A DNA stretch of 10,815 bases, from NCBI GenBank assembly GCA_947445045.1, contig CANFCA010000015.1:1-10815 (forward strand), in the 5' to 3' direction. The first letter of the stretch is position 1. Every line of letters starts with the position of its first letter. This DNA comes from Gallionellaceae bacterium. GTDB lineage: Bacteria > Pseudomonadota > Gammaproteobacteria > Burkholderiales > Gallionellaceae. Below the pieces are notes generated by a model. The model was not told where the DNA came from and did not search any database. It saw nothing but the letters and a program-made list of their open reading frames with translations. The translations under genes and the position numbers were made by a program. Below are positions 1 to 6,874 of the stretch, piece after piece.

Positions 1-21
1 AGTTTACTTTAGGAGTTTTTA

Positions 22-1158
22 ATGGAAAGAGATCAAGCCACCGAGCTAGTTCATAATTTATTGCGCGGCATGGTAAGTAAGGGTGCGTCCGATTTGTTTA
101 TCACATCCGGCTTTCCGCCCGCATTCAAATTGGATGGCAAGGTCACGCCCGTTTCCAATCAGGCGCTGACTTCGCAACACACGCAGGAGCTGGCTCGCAG
201 CATTATGAACGACCGTCAAGCAGCGGAATTTGAAGGCAACCACGAGTGTAATTTTGCGATTAGCCCTTCTGGCATCGGTCGGTTTCGCGTCAACGTGTTC
301 ATGCAGCAACAGCGTGTTGGTATGGTGTTGCGTACCATCACCACCAAAATCCCTGACCTTGATGAAATGGGTATGCCCCCCGTCCTCAAAGACATTGTGA
401 TGTCCAAGCGCGGCTTGGTGATTGTGGTCGGCGGTACGGGTTCGGGAAAATCAACCACGCTGGCTGCGATGCTGGGACACCGCAATAAAAATAGTTACGG
501 ACACATCATCACCATCGAAGACCCCGTTGAATATGTACATGAGCATATCAACTGCCTCATCACTCACCGCGAAGTGGGTGTGGATACGGATTCGTGGGGA
601 CATGCGCTAAAAAATACACTACGCCAAGCACCTGATGTGATTCTGATTGGTGAAATTCGCGATCGCGACACCATGGAATATGCAGTCGCTTTTGCCGAAA
701 CGGGTCACTTGTGTGTCGCCACATTGCACGCCAATAGTGCCAACCAAGCGTTGGATCGCATCATCAACTTCTTCCCTGAAGAACGTCGTGCGCAACTGCT
801 GATGGATTTATCACTGAATATCAAAGCATTTATTTCACAACGCTTGATTCCCAAAAAAGATGGTAAAGGTCGCGCAGCAGCGATTGAAATTATGCTCAAC
901 TCCCCTTTGATTGCAGACATGATTTTCAAAGGCGAAGTCAACGCCATCAAAGGCATCATGGCGCAGTCGCGCGAGCTGGGCATGGAAACGTTTGACGGCG
1001 CATTATTCAAGCTGTTTGATGACGACACCATTTCTTTTGAGGAGGCCTTAAGAAATGCCGACTCGGTAAATGATTTGCGTTTGCGTATCAAACTGGAAAG
1101 TAAATTATCCTTAGACAGAGATGTGATGAGCGGCACTCAGCACATGCGCATGACTTAA
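22..1158 (+). CDS. pilU: Type IV pilus retraction ATPase PilU
   Basis: A 378-residue hexameric secretion-type ATPase of the PilT/PilU family. It works at the cytoplasmic base of the type IV pilus as accessory to PilT in pilus retraction and twitching motility. Visible motifs are Walker A GGTGSGKST (residues 137-145), the Asp box IITIEDPVEY (162-171), the Walker B stretch DVILIGEIRD (205-214) with its glutamate, and the His box around GHLCVATLHA (228-237). The N-terminal PAS-like part opens with GASDLFITSG, as in this family. The length and the C-terminal tail extending past the PilT core favour PilU over PilT (about 345 residues). The ATG at 22 follows AGGAG at 11-15, a good ribosome binding site. 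pilT commonly lies just upstream, but only 21 bases are visible here. The stop overlaps the convergent rlmL stop by 4 bases. Confidence 0.95.
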   Translation: MERDQATELVHNLLRGMVSKGASDLFITSGFPPAFKLDGKVTPVSNQALTSQHTQELARSIMNDRQAAEFEGNHECNFAISPSGIGRFRVNVFMQQQRVGMVLRTITTKIPDLDEMGMPPVLKDIVMSKRGLVIVVGGTGSGKSTTLAAMLGHRNKNSYGHIITIEDPVEYVHEHINCLITHREVGVDTDSWGHALKNTLRQAPDVILIGEIRDRDTMEYAVAFAETGHLCVATLHANSANQALDRIINFFPEERRAQLLMDLSLNIKAFISQRLIPKKDGKGRAAAIEIMLNSPLIADMIFKGEVNAIKGIMAQSRELGMETFDGALFKLFDDDTISFEEALRNADSVNDLRLRIKLESKLSLDRDVMSGTQHMRMT

Positions 1159-2297
1159 ATTTTTCGATTGCTTCCCGAAACGATTTTATATTCCAGCAAG
1201 CGACATTCAATTGCGCCATTGAATAGCGGGGTGCGTTTGGAGGGAGACAAACGCATCAGTTTCAAGATCGCTTTGTCAGCTGTAAACAAATAAGCTGTCC
1301 ATCCGCCGAATTTCTTTTTCAGGGCATCACCTAGCTTGGGATACAACTCGGCTAACTCATCCAACTCACCCATGCGTTCGCCATAAGGCAAGTTCGCCAC
1401 CAACATGCCGCTTGCCGCAGGCGCAGTAATTTCCAGCACGTTAGCTTGCTTGAGCTCCACACAGTCTGACAAGCCCGCCTCTTCCAAATTACGCCAGGTA
1501 GTTTTGAGCGCATCGCCATACAAATCGCTGCCATAAATTTCCAAAGGCTTGGCTGGCAACTGTGCGGCAATGGCTTGTTCACGCAACTCATGCCATTTTG
1601 CGGCATCAAAATTCAATAACTTTTCAAAAGCGAATTTACGCGCAATACCCGGCTGGATGTTCAATGACATTTGCGCTGCTTCAATTAAAAACGTGCCGCT
1701 GCCGCACATCGGGTCGAGCAATGGTGTGCCGGGTTGCCACTTTGCCAAGCGCAAAATTCCTGCGGCAAGATTTTCCCGTATTGGTGCGATGTTGGTGTGC
1801 TGGCGTACCCCGCGCTTAAATAACGCATCACCAGAGGTATCCAAATACAGCATCAATTTATCGTCTTCGATAAATACATGAATGCGTACATCAGGCTCTA
1901 AAGTATCCACACTGGGGCGTTCATTGCAGTGCGCACGAAAGCGATCACACACCGCATCCTTCACCAACAGTGTAATAAACTCCAAGCTCTTCAGCGCACA
2001 GCGTATTGCCGTGGTGTTCACACGTATGGTTTGGGTCACATCAAACCAGCGTTGCCATTGCAAGGCAAACACGGCTTGGTAAATGTCCTGCTCGGTACGA
2101 TATTGTGTTTCTTTTACCCGCCACAAAATACGGCTGGCAACGCGGCTCTCCAGATTGACGCGATAACACAGCGGCCAATCTCCTGAAAAATGCACGCCGC
2201 CTTCGGTACTGCGCACCTGTTGCGCGCCCATTGTTACAAGGTCGCTATGTAGAACCGCTTCAAGACCGCGCGGGCAGGGAGCAAAAAAATCGGGCAT
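1155..2297 (-). CDS. rlmL: RlmL-type THUMP-domain 23S rRNA methyltransferase
   Basis: A 380-residue class I SAM-dependent RNA methyltransferase matching the N-terminal (RlmL) half of E. coli RlmKL, which makes m2G2445 in 23S rRNA. The N-terminal ferredoxin-like/THUMP region occupies about residues 1-155. It is followed by the family's linker with RGVRQHTNIAPIRENLAAGI (162-181), the SAM-binding motif I DPMCGSGTF (195-203) and the catalytic motif IV NLPYGER (302-308), where N-[PL]-PYG is typical for N2-guanine methylation. The RlmK (m7G2069) half is absent, which is common outside the gammaproteobacteria. The gene starts 6 bases after the hemJ stop, so the two are probably co-transcribed and translationally coupled; no strong Shine-Dalgarno is seen. 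The exact target guanosine is inferred from the family, not from this sequence. Confidence 0.85.
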   Translation of the reverse strand: MPDFFAPCPRGLEAVLHSDLVTMGAQQVRSTEGGVHFSGDWPLCYRVNLESRVASRILWRVKETQYRTEQDIYQAVFALQWQRWFDVTQTIRVNTTAIRCALKSLEFITLLVKDAVCDRFRAHCNERPSVDTLEPDVRIHVFIEDDKLMLYLDTSGDALFKRGVRQHTNIAPIRENLAAGILRLAKWQPGTPLLDPMCGSGTFLIEAAQMSLNIQPGIARKFAFEKLLNFDAAKWHELREQAIAAQLPAKPLEIYGSDLYGDALKTTWRNLEEAGLSDCVELKQANVLEITAPAASGMLVANLPYGERMGELDELAELYPKLGDALKKKFGGWTAYLFTADKAILKLMRLSPSKRTPLFNGAIECRLLEYKIVSGSNRKI

Positions 2298-2303
2298 AAG
2301 AAT

Positions 2304-2714
2304 TTAGAAAGGTTTGACGGTAACGAGGATGACAACTGCAATCAAAATCAACACAGGTATTTCATTGAACCAGCGATAAAAAATATGGCTGCGCGTATTG
2401 AAGTCAGCCGCAAACATCTTGACTAGCTTGCCGCAATAACCATGATAGGCAAACAGAAAAAGTACCAGCGCGACTTTGGTGTACAGCCATCCGCCACTAA
2501 AACCAAATCCGAGCCATAACCACAACCCGGAAGCCAACACCATCCAAGAAATGGGAGTCACAAAGCGATACAGCTTATGTTCCATCAACTTTAATCGTGC
2601 AATCTCAGCCGGCTCAGTTGCCATCGCGTGATTGACGAAAATACGCGGCAAATAAAACAGTCCGGCGAACCAACTGATGACCACCACAATGTGAAATGCC
2701 TTAAGCCACAACAT
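2304..2714 (-). CDS. hemJ: Protoporphyrinogen oxidase HemJ
   Basis: A 136-residue inner-membrane protein of the HemJ (UPF0093) family, which oxidises protoporphyrinogen IX to protoporphyrin IX late in haem synthesis. Four hydrophobic segments lie at about residues 5-25, 52-72, 78-98 and 117-134. Family signatures are the N-terminal LKAFHIVVVISWFAGLFYLP with His8, a believed haem ligand, the segment WLYTKVALVLFLFAYHGYCG (76-95) with Lys80 and His91, and the C-terminal RWFNEIP (114-120) ending in VKPF. The length is normal for HemJ. The ATG at 2714 is preceded on the minus strand by AGGGAG with a 5-base spacer. rlmL follows after 6 bases. A distant CopD-type relative is the only alternative, and the RWFNEIP and HIV motifs argue against it. 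Confidence 0.92.
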   Translation of the reverse strand: MLWLKAFHIVVVISWFAGLFYLPRIFVNHAMATEPAEIARLKLMEHKLYRFVTPISWMVLASGLWLWLGFGFSGGWLYTKVALVLFLFAYHGYCGKLVKMFAADFNTRSHIFYRWFNEIPVLILIAVVILVTVKPF

Positions 2715-2781
2715 AATGACTCCCTAAAAATTGCTTTGCAAAATGGCGCGCATCATAACACTTCAGGGGTGTTTCCGATTT

Positions 2782-2809
2782 CGTCATTCCCGCTTTCGCG
2801 GGAATGACG
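2782..2809. repeat. dRS3-like inverted repeat
   Basis: A perfect 12-bp inverted repeat, CGTCATTCCCGC, TTTC loop, GCGGGAATGACG. Its core ATTCCC-8N-GGGAAT (2786-2805) matches the neisserial dRS3 consensus. Such elements are dispersed in many betaproteobacterial genomes, and in Neisseria they serve as filamentous phage integration targets. It sits between the stop of the leftward hydrolase gene and hemJ. No U-run follows the hairpin on the minus strand, so it does not look like a canonical intrinsic terminator, although it may still reduce read-through. Confidence 0.75.
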
Positions 2810-2833
2810 GATATTTCCCCAATGGCGTGTGAA

Positions 2834-3445
2834 TTAAAGTTTTGCAGCAAAGTGCTGCATCACAATTTGTTTTAACTGCACTAATCGCCCATGAAAAAAA
2901 TGGCTCGAACCTGCCAACACTACCACCGCCAAATGTTGCGGCTGCGCCCAATGCAGTAAGTCATTGATAGACACCACTTCATCCAAATCACCATGCACCA
3001 ACAACGTATTTGCAGGGACAGTCGGCATGGCAAAACGCCCAACCGCTGGCGCAATCAATATCATTTGTTGTGGATTTAACTCGGCAGCAGCGCGTGCTTG
3101 TACATAAGCACCGAAAGAAAATCCCGCCAACAATAAGGGCAAATTAGGGAATTCGCCACGCAAAAAATTTGCAGCAGCAATCGCGTCCAACGACTCACCA
3201 TTGCCTTCATCGTAGCTTCCCTCGCTTGCGCCAACCCCGCGAAAATTAAAACGCAATGTGGCATAGCCTAGCTCGACAAAAGCCTTGGCCAGTGTCGTGA
3301 CGACCTTGTTATCCATCGTGCCACCCATTGTGGACAGCGGATGGGCAACCACAACAATGGCAGTAGGCGCAGCATCGGGAAAATGCAGAACACCTTCTAG
3401 CTTTCCGGCGGCACCTACGCAAATAACATCCCGTTGAGTAGCCAT
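2834..3445 (-). CDS. Alpha/beta hydrolase (COG2945-type)
   Basis: A 203-residue single-domain alpha/beta hydrolase. The oxyanion-hole strand is VVAHPLST (32-39), and a family-typical LRFNFRGVGASEG follows at 64-76. The nucleophile elbow is GFSFG with Ser110, the acid is Asp153 or Asp155 in HGDLDEVV, and the likely base is His182 in SSHFFHG. The set fits the small hydrolases of COG2945, whose substrates are largely unknown; an esterase or dienelactone-hydrolase-like reaction is possible. No signal peptide is seen, so it should be cytoplasmic. Its ATG shares one base with the stop of the upstream ferredoxin gene (TAATG), pointing to translational coupling. Function beyond hydrolase is not determined. 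Confidence 0.88.
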   Translation of the reverse strand: MATQRDVICVGAAGKLEGVLHFPDAAPTAIVVVAHPLSTMGGTMDNKVVTTLAKAFVELGYATLRFNFRGVGASEGSYDEGNGESLDAIAAANFLRGEFPNLPLLLAGFSFGAYVQARAAAELNPQQMILIAPAVGRFAMPTVPANTLLVHGDLDEVVSINDLLHWAQPQHLAVVVLAGSSHFFHGRLVQLKQIVMQHFAAKL

Positions 3446-3756
3446 TAGATTTTCAATCGCTCAACCACTCGACCACATTTTAAATGTTCTTCAATAATTT
3501 CATCGAGGTCGCTTTCATCTACATAGGTATACCACGTGCCTTCTGGATACACCACAATCACCGGCCCTTCTTCGCATCGATCCAGACATCCAGCAGAGTT
3601 GATACGAATGCGATTCCCCTCGCTTGGAATGCACAGTTGTTTGACTTTATTTTTCACATAATCACGCGCTTTTTGCGCGTTGTGATTATTGCAGCATGCC
3701 GTGCCATCGGTGCGTTGGTTGGTGCAGAAAAAAACGTGCTTATCGAAATAGCTCAC
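3445..3756 (-). CDS. (2Fe-2S) thioredoxin-like ferredoxin
   Basis: A 103-residue ferredoxin of the thioredoxin-fold [2Fe-2S] family (Azotobacter FeFdI / NuoE-like). Likely cluster ligands are Cys11, Cys21 or Cys22, Cys57 and Cys61, the last two in the typical SAGCLDRCEEGPVIVVYPEG. Cys42 and Cys94 are additional. The protein begins HVFFCTN, as usual for the family. The start is GTG at 3756: an in-frame TGA (3768-3766) lies just upstream, no internal ATG exists, and AGGAG sits 5 bases before the GTG. It follows the VanZ-like gene by 17 bases and overlaps the hydrolase start by one base. It is probably a soluble electron carrier; its partner is not evident from the window. Confidence 0.9.
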   Translation of the reverse strand: MSYFDKHVFFCTNQRTDGTACCNNHNAQKARDYVKNKVKQLCIPSEGNRIRINSAGCLDRCEEGPVIVVYPEGTWYTYVDESDLDEIIEEHLKCGRVVERLKI

Positions 3757-3766
3757 TACATCTCCT
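3757..3766 (-). promoter_or_regulatory. Ribosome binding site for GTG-started ferredoxin gene
   Basis: AGGAG (minus strand, 3766-3762) lies 5 bases before the GTG at 3756-3754. An ATG at 3761-3759 lies directly against the AGGAG, is in another frame and is followed at once by TAG, so it cannot be the gene start. This site therefore decides in favour of GTG. Confidence 0.7.
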
Positions 3767-3773
3767 CAAAAAT

Positions 3774-4844
3774 TTATAATCTGCGTATGCGCCAAAAATG
3801 GAATATCAGCAATAACGGGAAAATCAGCGCGATGGCTTGTGCCAGCCCATTATAGTTAAGCAGATGCCCGTAATGCCAATGGTAAACTGCCTTGGCAGAT
3901 TCGGGCGTGTTGTCACTGAATATAAAATTCACAATGCCAAAATAGCCAAGCGAGGCAGCCACGCCAACATAGATGATGAAATGACGCGACAAACGATAAC
4001 TAAAAAATAACACCATCATACCGAGTAGCACACCTAACACCGCCTCGCTGTTAATCCATAGCAACAACGCCCAAGATTTTAGTAATACAGCGGCAGTGAA
4101 AAATTTTACCGCTACCACCGCTGTTAGCACCACCAGCAATGCTGTAATTACTTTTTGTGGGTTACGCAATAGCGTCAACAGCAGCATTCCCAACATGAGT
4201 AAATTTAGCGAAACGCCACACGCCTCCCAGCCATCAAAACTCGCTGCGGGTATGGCGGCAAAAGGTTGTCGTGCCAGCTCGCTTATGAACACATTGCCCA
4301 GCATAGGCAGCGATGGGTTAATCTGTCCGAACATCCACATCACCAGCAACGCTAGACCATAATCCATCTCTTTTCCATGCCGAAAAATATGGCTGCGCCA
4401 ACGCTCTAAACCTGAGAATAACCACGTCCATGAAGTAATACTGATGGCTAGCAACGCCCCGAACAATGCGCCTGAACTGTTTGATAATATATCCATATTC
4501 GAACTGACACGGGTCGGTAAATACATCTGCAAATACTCCATGCTCACAGACAGCAGCACGCCTGCAGCCCATCCCGATAGCAGGCTCGGTAATAGTCCAA
4601 AGTGTTTACGCAAAGTCACACTCGCCAGCAAACCTAAGGGTATGTAAGCCAGTACGTTTAGCGCCGCATCGAACTGGGTATAAGTCAGACTCAGTGGCGC
4701 ACGCAGCACATCGATAAAATATAAACCTTGGTCACGCCACCCGGAAAATGGCGACAAACTTGCGTACACAATAAACAGCACACAGCCAATCAACAGTAGG
4801 GCTCTCAGTCGTGCGCGCGTTTCTGTGTTGAATTGCTCTCTCAT
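3774..4844 (-). CDS. VanZ family integral membrane protein
   Basis: A 356-residue polytopic membrane protein. Residues about 10-140 match the VanZ domain: ASLSPFSGW (28-36), DAALNVLAYIPLGLL (59-73), SMEYLQMYLPTRVSSNMDIL (101-120) and NSSGALFGALL (122-132) carry the conserved Asp/Asn, Glu-Tyr-x-Gln, Pro-Thr-Arg, Asp and Asn-x-x-Gly positions. Beyond it lie about 200 residues with five or so further hydrophobic segments (near 162-172, 212-226, 232-255, 258-283, 288-309, 333-350), making it twice as long as stand-alone VanZ (about 160 residues). VanZ of Enterococcus gives low teicoplanin resistance, but most relatives have no known role and resistance should not be inferred. No good Shine-Dalgarno precedes the ATG. 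It heads the leftward cluster with the ferredoxin and hydrolase genes. Confidence 0.85.
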   Translation of the reverse strand: MREQFNTETRARLRALLLIGCVLFIVYASLSPFSGWRDQGLYFIDVLRAPLSLTYTQFDAALNVLAYIPLGLLASVTLRKHFGLLPSLLSGWAAGVLLSVSMEYLQMYLPTRVSSNMDILSNSSGALFGALLAISITSWTWLFSGLERWRSHIFRHGKEMDYGLALLVMWMFGQINPSLPMLGNVFISELARQPFAAIPAASFDGWEACGVSLNLLMLGMLLLTLLRNPQKVITALLVVLTAVVAVKFFTAAVLLKSWALLLWINSEAVLGVLLGMMVLFFSYRLSRHFIIYVGVAASLGYFGIVNFIFSDNTPESAKAVYHWHYGHLLNYNGLAQAIALIFPLLLIFHFWRIRRL

Positions 4845-4954
4845 GCTTGGAATTTAGGAATCAGCCTCAGGGGCAAGTTTACTCTATTCAAATAAATAGC
4901 TAGTGCTGGTTACTGTTAAAATAATACAACGAGCCATTGATAAAAATACTATTC

Positions 4955-6829
4955 ATGAAAACCAACAGAAACGATTTATGTCCTTGCGGCAGTGGCAAAA
5001 AATATAAGCACTGCTGTTTGACAAAAGTAACGTCTAGCTCACCCATTCCATCAGCAGTTAGTGTTGCTGATTTAAAGCATTTTGATGCATTGTTTCAGGA
5101 AGGTCGTTATGGTGATTTGGAAGTAGCTACGTATGCATTTATTCAGAAGCACCCAGAAGATGGTGCTGTGTGGAAGCTATTGAGCATGGCGTTGCAAATG
5201 CAAAATAAAGATGCTTTGGATGCGTTTAATAAAGCTGCTGAATTATTACCAGAAAACGCTGAGGCACATGCTAATTTGGCTGCGGCGTTGCGCGCTGCAG
5301 GAAAGTTTGGTCAAGCGATTGAAAGCGGTCGTCGAGCACTGCAAATAAACCCTGATTTTGCTGAGGCACACAATAATTTAGGTGTGGCTTTACAGGATAT
5401 GGGGCTTTTAGATGAGGCAATTTTAAGCTATCGGCGAGCGATAAAACTTAAGCCAAATTTTGTTGAGCCGCATAGTAATTTAGGTTCTGCCTTAAAAGAA
5501 ATGGAATTATTTGACGATGCCATTGCAAGCTATCAACGTGCCTTGGAAATTAGACCTAACTATGCAAAAGTGCATAGTAATTTAGGAGTCGTACAGCAAT
5601 GGATTGGGCAGTTGGATAATGCGGTTGCCAGTTACAACAAAGCCCTTGAATGTGATCCAAAGTGCAAAGAGGCCATGTTGGGAATTAGTCAATTATGTAT
5701 GCAAAGTGGCGAGCTGGAATCAGCTGAGCAGGTGCTAGATACCGTATTGAAAATTGACTCTGGCAGCTTTGATGCGCGTTTCTTATTGTCCCAAATTAAC
5801 AAAGCAAAAGTTGGTGATGAGAATATGGTGGCTTTGATTGCAGCGGACAATCTAGCTCGAAATAACTCCACATCAATGCCAGTCAAACAAGCTATTCATT
5901 TGCATTTTGCCCTAGGGAAATGCTTTGACGACACTCATGACTACGCGCAAGCATTTCATCACTTCAGTGAAGGTTGCAGGCTAAAGCGAGACACTTTCAA
6001 ACATGATGCGGATCAGGTTTCTCAAAGCTTTGATGACATCATTCGCATATTTAGCAAAGAAACCGTTGCTCGTCTAAGTGGTATTGGAAATCTATCACCT
6101 ACCCCTATTTTTATTTTGGGAATGCCACGCTCTGGCACAACCCTGACAGAGCAAATACTTTCTAGTCATCCGGAGGTTTACGGTGCGGGAGAATTGCCAG
6201 ATTTGCTTGATATTGTACTGAGCGATAAAACAAACAAAGAAACCTCTTATCCAAATAACATTGCCACTATTACTCCCGATAATCTTGCGAATTGGGCTGA
6301 AAAATATCTTGCTCGGCTAATAAAGCATGCGCCAGAGGCGCGGCACATTACTGACAAAATGCCAGATAATTTTTTGGCACTAGGATTGATTCATGTCATG
6401 TTTCCCAATGCAAAGATTATTCACGTTAACCGCAATCCTATCGACACTTGCTTTTCCTGCTTCTCTCAGTTGTTCACCCGTGGTCAGCATCCAACTTATG
6501 ATTTAGTCGAATTGGGTCGATACTATGTTGACTACTCCCGACTGATGCAACATTGGTGCAATGTTCTGCCCGCAGATGCATTTCTCGATGTTCATTATGA
6601 AAATATCGTAGCCGACCAAGAAAAAGAAGCAAGACGCATCACAGATTTTTGCAACCTCGCTTGGAATGATGCTTGCATTAATTTCCATGAATATAACCGT
6701 TCGGTACAAACGGCGAGCCTAGTGCAAGTTCGTCAGCCACTCTATAGCTCCTCGGTAGAACGCTGGCGGCGTTATGAACAATTTCTCGATCCGTTAATTG
6801 AAACGTTGGGTGATTTAGCTTCGCACTAG
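4955..6829 (+). CDS. SEC-C / TPR / sulfotransferase fusion protein
   Basis: A 624-residue cytoplasmic-looking protein in three parts. Residues 5-21 form a SEC-C zinc motif (NDLCPCGSGKKYKHCC; Cys9, Cys11, Cys20, Cys21). Residues about 71-274 are tetratricopeptide repeats, with four successive 34-residue units at 105-138, 139-172, 173-206 and 207-240. Residues about 384-620 are a PAPS-dependent sulfotransferase domain (Sulfotransfer_3 type). Its 5'-phosphosulfate loop is PIFILGMPRSGTT (384-396) and its 3'-phosphate site is Arg493 with Ser501 in VNRNPIDTCFSCF; the C-terminal RQPLYSSSVERWRRY is typical. The acceptor is unknown; a saccharide, lipid or protein is possible. The ATG at 4955 is chosen because it places the SEC-C motif at the extreme N terminus; a TTG at 4937 would add six residues. 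Neither has a strong Shine-Dalgarno. G+C is visibly lower than in neighbouring genes. Confidence 0.88.
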   Translation: MKTNRNDLCPCGSGKKYKHCCLTKVTSSSPIPSAVSVADLKHFDALFQEGRYGDLEVATYAFIQKHPEDGAVWKLLSMALQMQNKDALDAFNKAAELLPENAEAHANLAAALRAAGKFGQAIESGRRALQINPDFAEAHNNLGVALQDMGLLDEAILSYRRAIKLKPNFVEPHSNLGSALKEMELFDDAIASYQRALEIRPNYAKVHSNLGVVQQWIGQLDNAVASYNKALECDPKCKEAMLGISQLCMQSGELESAEQVLDTVLKIDSGSFDARFLLSQINKAKVGDENMVALIAADNLARNNSTSMPVKQAIHLHFALGKCFDDTHDYAQAFHHFSEGCRLKRDTFKHDADQVSQSFDDIIRIFSKETVARLSGIGNLSPTPIFILGMPRSGTTLTEQILSSHPEVYGAGELPDLLDIVLSDKTNKETSYPNNIATITPDNLANWAEKYLARLIKHAPEARHITDKMPDNFLALGLIHVMFPNAKIIHVNRNPIDTCFSCFSQLFTRGQHPTYDLVELGRYYVDYSRLMQHWCNVLPADAFLDVHYENIVADQEKEARRITDFCNLAWNDACINFHEYNRSVQTASLVQVRQPLYSSSVERWRRYEQFLDPLIETLGDLASH

Positions 6830-6874
6830 ACCGCGTTGCTTCAAAAGAGAAAAGTTTCTCGTGTTAAACTCTTC

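Noticed and set aside
705..1136. A 143-codon minus-strand open frame within pilU
   Set aside because: It is antisense to a clearly conserved pilU and has no recognisable protein features.
3756..3761. ATG-TAG start-stop unit in front of the ferredoxin gene
   Set aside because: The ATG directly abuts the AGGAG, leaving no spacer for initiation, so it is probably incidental.
4937..4954. TTG start for the sulfotransferase gene
   Set aside because: It would add six residues ahead of the SEC-C motif without a better ribosome binding site; the ATG at 4955 gives the usual N terminus.
6847..6860. GAGAAA-AG-TTTCTC as a terminator of the sulfotransferase gene
   Set aside because: The loop is too small, the stem is AT-rich and no U-run follows.
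6836..6870. TTGCTT and TAAACT as an rnpB promoter
   Set aside because: The 23-base spacer is too long for a sigma-70 promoter.
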